NCBI GenBank assembly: GCA_051294375.1
Contig: CM119269.1
Location: 9,125,619-9,189,618 of the forward strand
Source: Paraspadella gotoi
Lineage: Eukaryota > Chaetognatha
Direction of reading: 5' to 3'
Length of the DNA: 64,000 bases
The notes beneath the pieces are model-generated. The model saw only the letters and a program-made list of their open reading frames with translations. It made no database searches and had not been told where the DNA came from. Made by a program: the position numbers and the translations under genes. Of this stretch, positions 61,323 to 64,000 are shown in pieces (position 1 is the first letter of the stretch; each line of letters opens with the position of its first letter).

Positions 61323-61599
61323 GCCTCAACGGAACATGGTGAGGCTTGACCATTGCTGAATAGCATAGTGTCTCTGGCAAGAATAAATTAATAGAGACTG
61401 TGCAAACATGAGCTACTAGGTTTTCTTCTTAATGGCTGGTGATTATAGTATGTCATCTAAGTTAAATACTTAAAAAAAAAAATTTAAACAATAAACGTAA
61501 TATTAATTTATGGGTTAAATTTATTCAGATTATTATAAATTGAAAGTAAATTATTGTTGAATGATGAATTTCTTCATTGTCCTTAATCTCCTTAAAACC

Positions 61600-61950
61600 C
61601 CTTTAACCACTTTAACTGCACCCCCCCTAAAGACGGTATTCACCCTTTAAACTGGCAGCGCCCCTAGACGTATTCACCACTTTAACTGCAACCCCCCTAA
61701 GAGCGTATTCACCACTTTAACTGGCAACCCACCTAAGACGTATTCACCACCTTTAACTGCAACCACCTAGACGTATTCGCCACTTTACTGCAACCCGCCC
61801 TAGACATTTCACCAACTATTAACTGCAACCCCCTAGACACGTATTCGCCACTTTAATGCAACCGCCCTAGACGTTATTCACCACTTTTAAACTGCAAACC
61901 CCCCCTAGACGTATTTCGGCCACTTTACCTGCAACCCCTCAGACGTATAC
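61600..61950 (+). repeat. Intronic minisatellite of about 32 bp, ten or more units
   Basis: Units contain CACTTTAACTGCAACCCCCC, then TAGACGTATTC. They run from about 61600 to 61950 with single-base indels in nearly every copy. The array lies in the intron between two flotillin exons. Confidence 0.9.
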
Positions 61951-61985
61951 ACAAACTTTAATTCCCCCCATTAAACTGGCGTCAG

Positions 61986-62200
61986 GTAAACGTGACGAGC
62001 GAATCGGCGAAGGCAGAAGCTCGTCGGGATGCGGGAAATCAAGGAAGCCATCCCGAAGAAGCAACGATGGCAGCGCGGTTCCAAAAATGACGTCGAAAAT
62101 TGCAAAAGCAGAGAGAGACTTCCATCTGAAAAAGGCCTCTTAACGACGCGGGAGGTCCAATCCAAGAAAAGCCAAGCCGACATGGGCCTATGATTTACAG
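61986..62200 (+). CDS. FLOT1: Flotillin-1, start of the coiled-coil region
   Basis: The acceptor CTGGCGTCAG is followed by 215 nt (210 expected) and the donor TTTACAG/GTGGGG. Landmarks in three alternating frames are KRDERIGE, AEARRDAG, IKEA, MAARFQ, IAKAERDFHLKKA and a final AYDLQ that must be read across an indel. They match flotillin-1 from V-K-R-D-A-R-I-G-E-A-E-A to A-Y-x-L-Q, the first part of the Glu/Ala-rich coiled coil used for homo- and hetero-oligomerisation. At least four indels are present. The C-terminal exons are not found in 62201-64000 and should lie beyond the window. A true pseudogene is the alternative, but intact splice sites and expected lengths argue against it. Confidence 0.9.
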
Positions 62201-62462
62201 GTGGGGAGAAGAAAATTGACTTGATTTGATTTGTAATAACTCTCAAAATGTGAGATGTTAACAAATTAACAATAAAATATGTTTTCAGAAGCGGTACATA
62301 CATGTTATGTACTTGCAAAGATTTAATTTCTACATAATATACAATATGAAAATAAGTTAATTACGAATTTAGCATGGTGGGTCCGGAGAAGAGCGGGAGT
62401 TAACAACTGGAGGTCTGCTCTATAACAGCTTTCTCAGTGGGGGGAGGGAGTGAAGAGAGGGG

Positions 62463-62493
<31 letters not shown>

Positions 62494-63188
62494 AAGAGTG
62501 ATTAGTGATATATGAGTAAGACAATAAAACATTTAATGAAATAAATTTTTATGCTTTGTGAATACATCCATCTTATTTTGTCGCTTTACAATCTATGTCT
62601 TTTGGTCAAATTCAATCCATGTCATTGTCCCATCACATGCCTGGTCTCGTTTCTTATTCACCATCAATGTCTTTGTTCCGATTCACCGCCGGTCATGTCC
62701 AATTCACTTTCCTGAACATTTGTCCATAACATGCTCTACCTAATTTCCCCTTTCTTAATTCGTCTTTTTCCACATCTATCTACCATCTCTCTACAATATG
62801 CTACCCTCTCTAAANNNNNNNNNNNNNNNNNNNNNNNNNAAAAAAGAAAAGAGATAAAAAAAAGGAAAAAAATTAAAAAGAAAAAAAAATTAGTTAAACA
62901 TCGAAAAAAGAGAAAAACTGATAAAATGTGGTTAAAGGCGAAATGTTGAGACGCGGTCAACAGGGATTTGACACGAAAGAGGAAGGGGAGGAAGGAAGGG
63001 GGGAGGAAAGAGAAGAGGAAAATATGAAATGTAGAAGGAGGAAGAGATGAAAGAGGGCAAAGAAGGAAGCAAAGGTTATTAGTGTCCGATTTATAATAAT
63101 TAATAGTTTAAGTTTAAAATTAAACTGGCCTCTTCTTTTAAGTTTCCATTCTTCTTGAAAAAACAAAAGATAAGCATTATTTAATTCT
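62201..63188. other. No recognised exon; AT-rich DNA, GA tract and gap
   Basis: A GA block (62460-62498), pyrimidine-rich sequence with short CATGTC/CATTGTC repeats (62560-62730), a 25-N gap (62815-62839) before poly-A/AAAAG sequence, and a purine-rich block (62970-63060). Confidence 0.65.
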
Positions 63189-63488
63189 TTGATTTTTTTT
63201 ATTCCTCGACTTAGTTTTCTCCATCGACTTAATTTTCTCTTCTTATTTGTGGTCAGATTCGTCGCCGGTCACGAGGACAGCGACGACGAACACAAAAGCG
63301 ACGATGACGTCTGCAATGACGATAACGATAATGACGCAAATGACCACACGACGCCGACGACGACGACGACGACGACGTTGACGACGTCAACGACGGTCAA
63401 TAAAAATCAATTCTTGCGAAAAGAAGTGAATTGTAATAATAATTCCATTAGTGAGAATCGCATTCAATTTCTCTCAGAAACTCGATAA
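63189..63488 (+). CDS. Candidate frame, Asp-rich then Thr-rich
   Basis: The 99-codon frame begins with a hydrophobic stretch (LSFLHRLNFLFLFVVRFVAG) that resembles a signal peptide. It continues HEDSDDEHKSDDDVCNDDND, then poly-Thr from ACG repeats, then VNKNQFLRKEVNCNNNSISE, and stops at 63486-63488. A pyrimidine-rich stretch ending TTTGTGGTCAG at 63257 could instead be an acceptor, making an exon that starts in the acidic part. Acidic and Thr-rich runs can both come from triplet repeats. No family is recognised. Confidence 0.25.
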   Translation: MIFFIPRLSFLHRLNFLFLFVVRFVAGHEDSDDEHKSDDDVCNDDNDNDANDHTTPTTTTTTTLTTSTTVNKNQFLRKEVNCNNNSISENRIQFLSETR

Positions 63489-63675
63489 GAATTGAAAATT
63501 TTTTTTTTAGAATTTTGGTCAAACCTCGATTACTAATTGAGCCAAATCTGCCTTCATCGACCGAAAATTCCCCCTAATCTACACAAATCAACTAAAAATC
63601 CCCAACTCGACCATTTTGTGACCACATTCATCCATTTTAAATCTCACCACACNNNNNNNNNNNNNNNNNNNNNNN

Positions 63676-64000
63676 CACATCCACATCCACGAACCCGCCC
63701 TTTCCCCCTCCCCAATTTCTCGTTACAACGCCGAAACGCCGAGGTGCCGCAACGCCGGAACGCCGGTCGTAAAGGGTTCCCGGCGCCGGAGTGATTTGTT
63801 CTTCCGTCCGGTCGTTCGAGGCCGCTTGACCCTCGCGACCCGCGGCACCGAGCCGGCCGCTCGGCGCCCGGCGCCTTCCAATTAAATCCAATATTTATGG
63901 ACCATTCTTACACTATTGATAGATGGAGCTTTGCGCCCTTTTATGGTCCATTTACGGGATGCAGACCCTTTGTTCCTTTTCACCTGGAGAAGATTGCGCT
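63676..64000. other. GC-rich stretch after a 23-N gap
   Basis: AACGCCG repeats (63727-63768), then GC-rich DNA with GCCGGCCGCTCGGCGCCCGG, then AT-richer sequence to the window end. No frame is convincing. Confidence 0.6.

Noticed and set aside
61971-62318. 115-codon minus-strand frame
   Set aside because: It lies opposite the flotillin coiled-coil exon and is a shadow frame.

Overview
The window is eukaryotic and almost entirely non-coding: intron or intergenic DNA saturated with (GA)n/(CT)n microsatellites, plus (GAC/GTC)n, (ATC)n, (AAT)n, (GAAA)n, (AATA)n and many minisatellites, with roughly 20 runs of N. The coding exons that can be read resemble invertebrate proteins: flotillin-1, and ARID3 of the dead ringer/retained type. 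Together with the extreme load of simple repeats this fits an arthropod such as a crustacean, but the taxon is inferred. There is no operon, CRISPR, phage or other prokaryote-like content. Most of the long predicted reading frames are repeat translations (SLSL, ERER, DDDD, HHHH).

Two genes can be named. (1) An ARID3/dead ringer-like transcription factor lies on the minus strand. Its 131-nt and 820-nt exons are intact at 41850-41980 and 40536-41355. The second exon ends in the residues that lead into the ARID DNA-binding domain; the domain itself is not seen here. The same two-exon block recurs as a direct, frame-damaged copy (36119-37948). The large exon and its 3' flank recur again as a very noisy inverted copy on the plus strand (about 29500-31480). 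(2) Five consecutive exons of a flotillin-1 gene lie on the plus strand (58876-62200). They cover the SPFH domain and the start of the coiled coil. Several frameshifts break the reading frame, although splice sites and exon lengths match the family; the gene continues past the window.

Layout: 1-8 kb, repeat-rich DNA with displaced duplicates at the left edge; 8-10.9 kb, (GA)n tracts and GC-rich triplet DNA with one candidate exon; 10.7-14.4 kb, a 1.85-kb direct duplication around a 25-N gap; 14.4-24.7 kb, microsatellites, two noisy tandem duplications and large gaps; 24.7-29.5 kb, a purine-skewed region of poor quality; 29.5-31.5 kb, the inverted ARID3-like copy; 34.5-42.9 kb, the tandem duplication carrying the two direct ARID3-like copies; 43-58 kb, intergenic or intronic repeats with a few weak candidate exons; 58.9-62.2 kb, flotillin-1; the remainder, repeats and a GC-rich end.

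Much of the unusual structure is best explained by assembly history. Direct duplications sit on either side of exactly 25-N gaps, and indel-rich stretches resemble uncorrected long reads used as gap fill. I found no convincing novel biological system. The most useful results are the two gene identifications, the collapsed or duplicated state of their exons, and two minisatellites that repeat a 5' splice site of flotillin.
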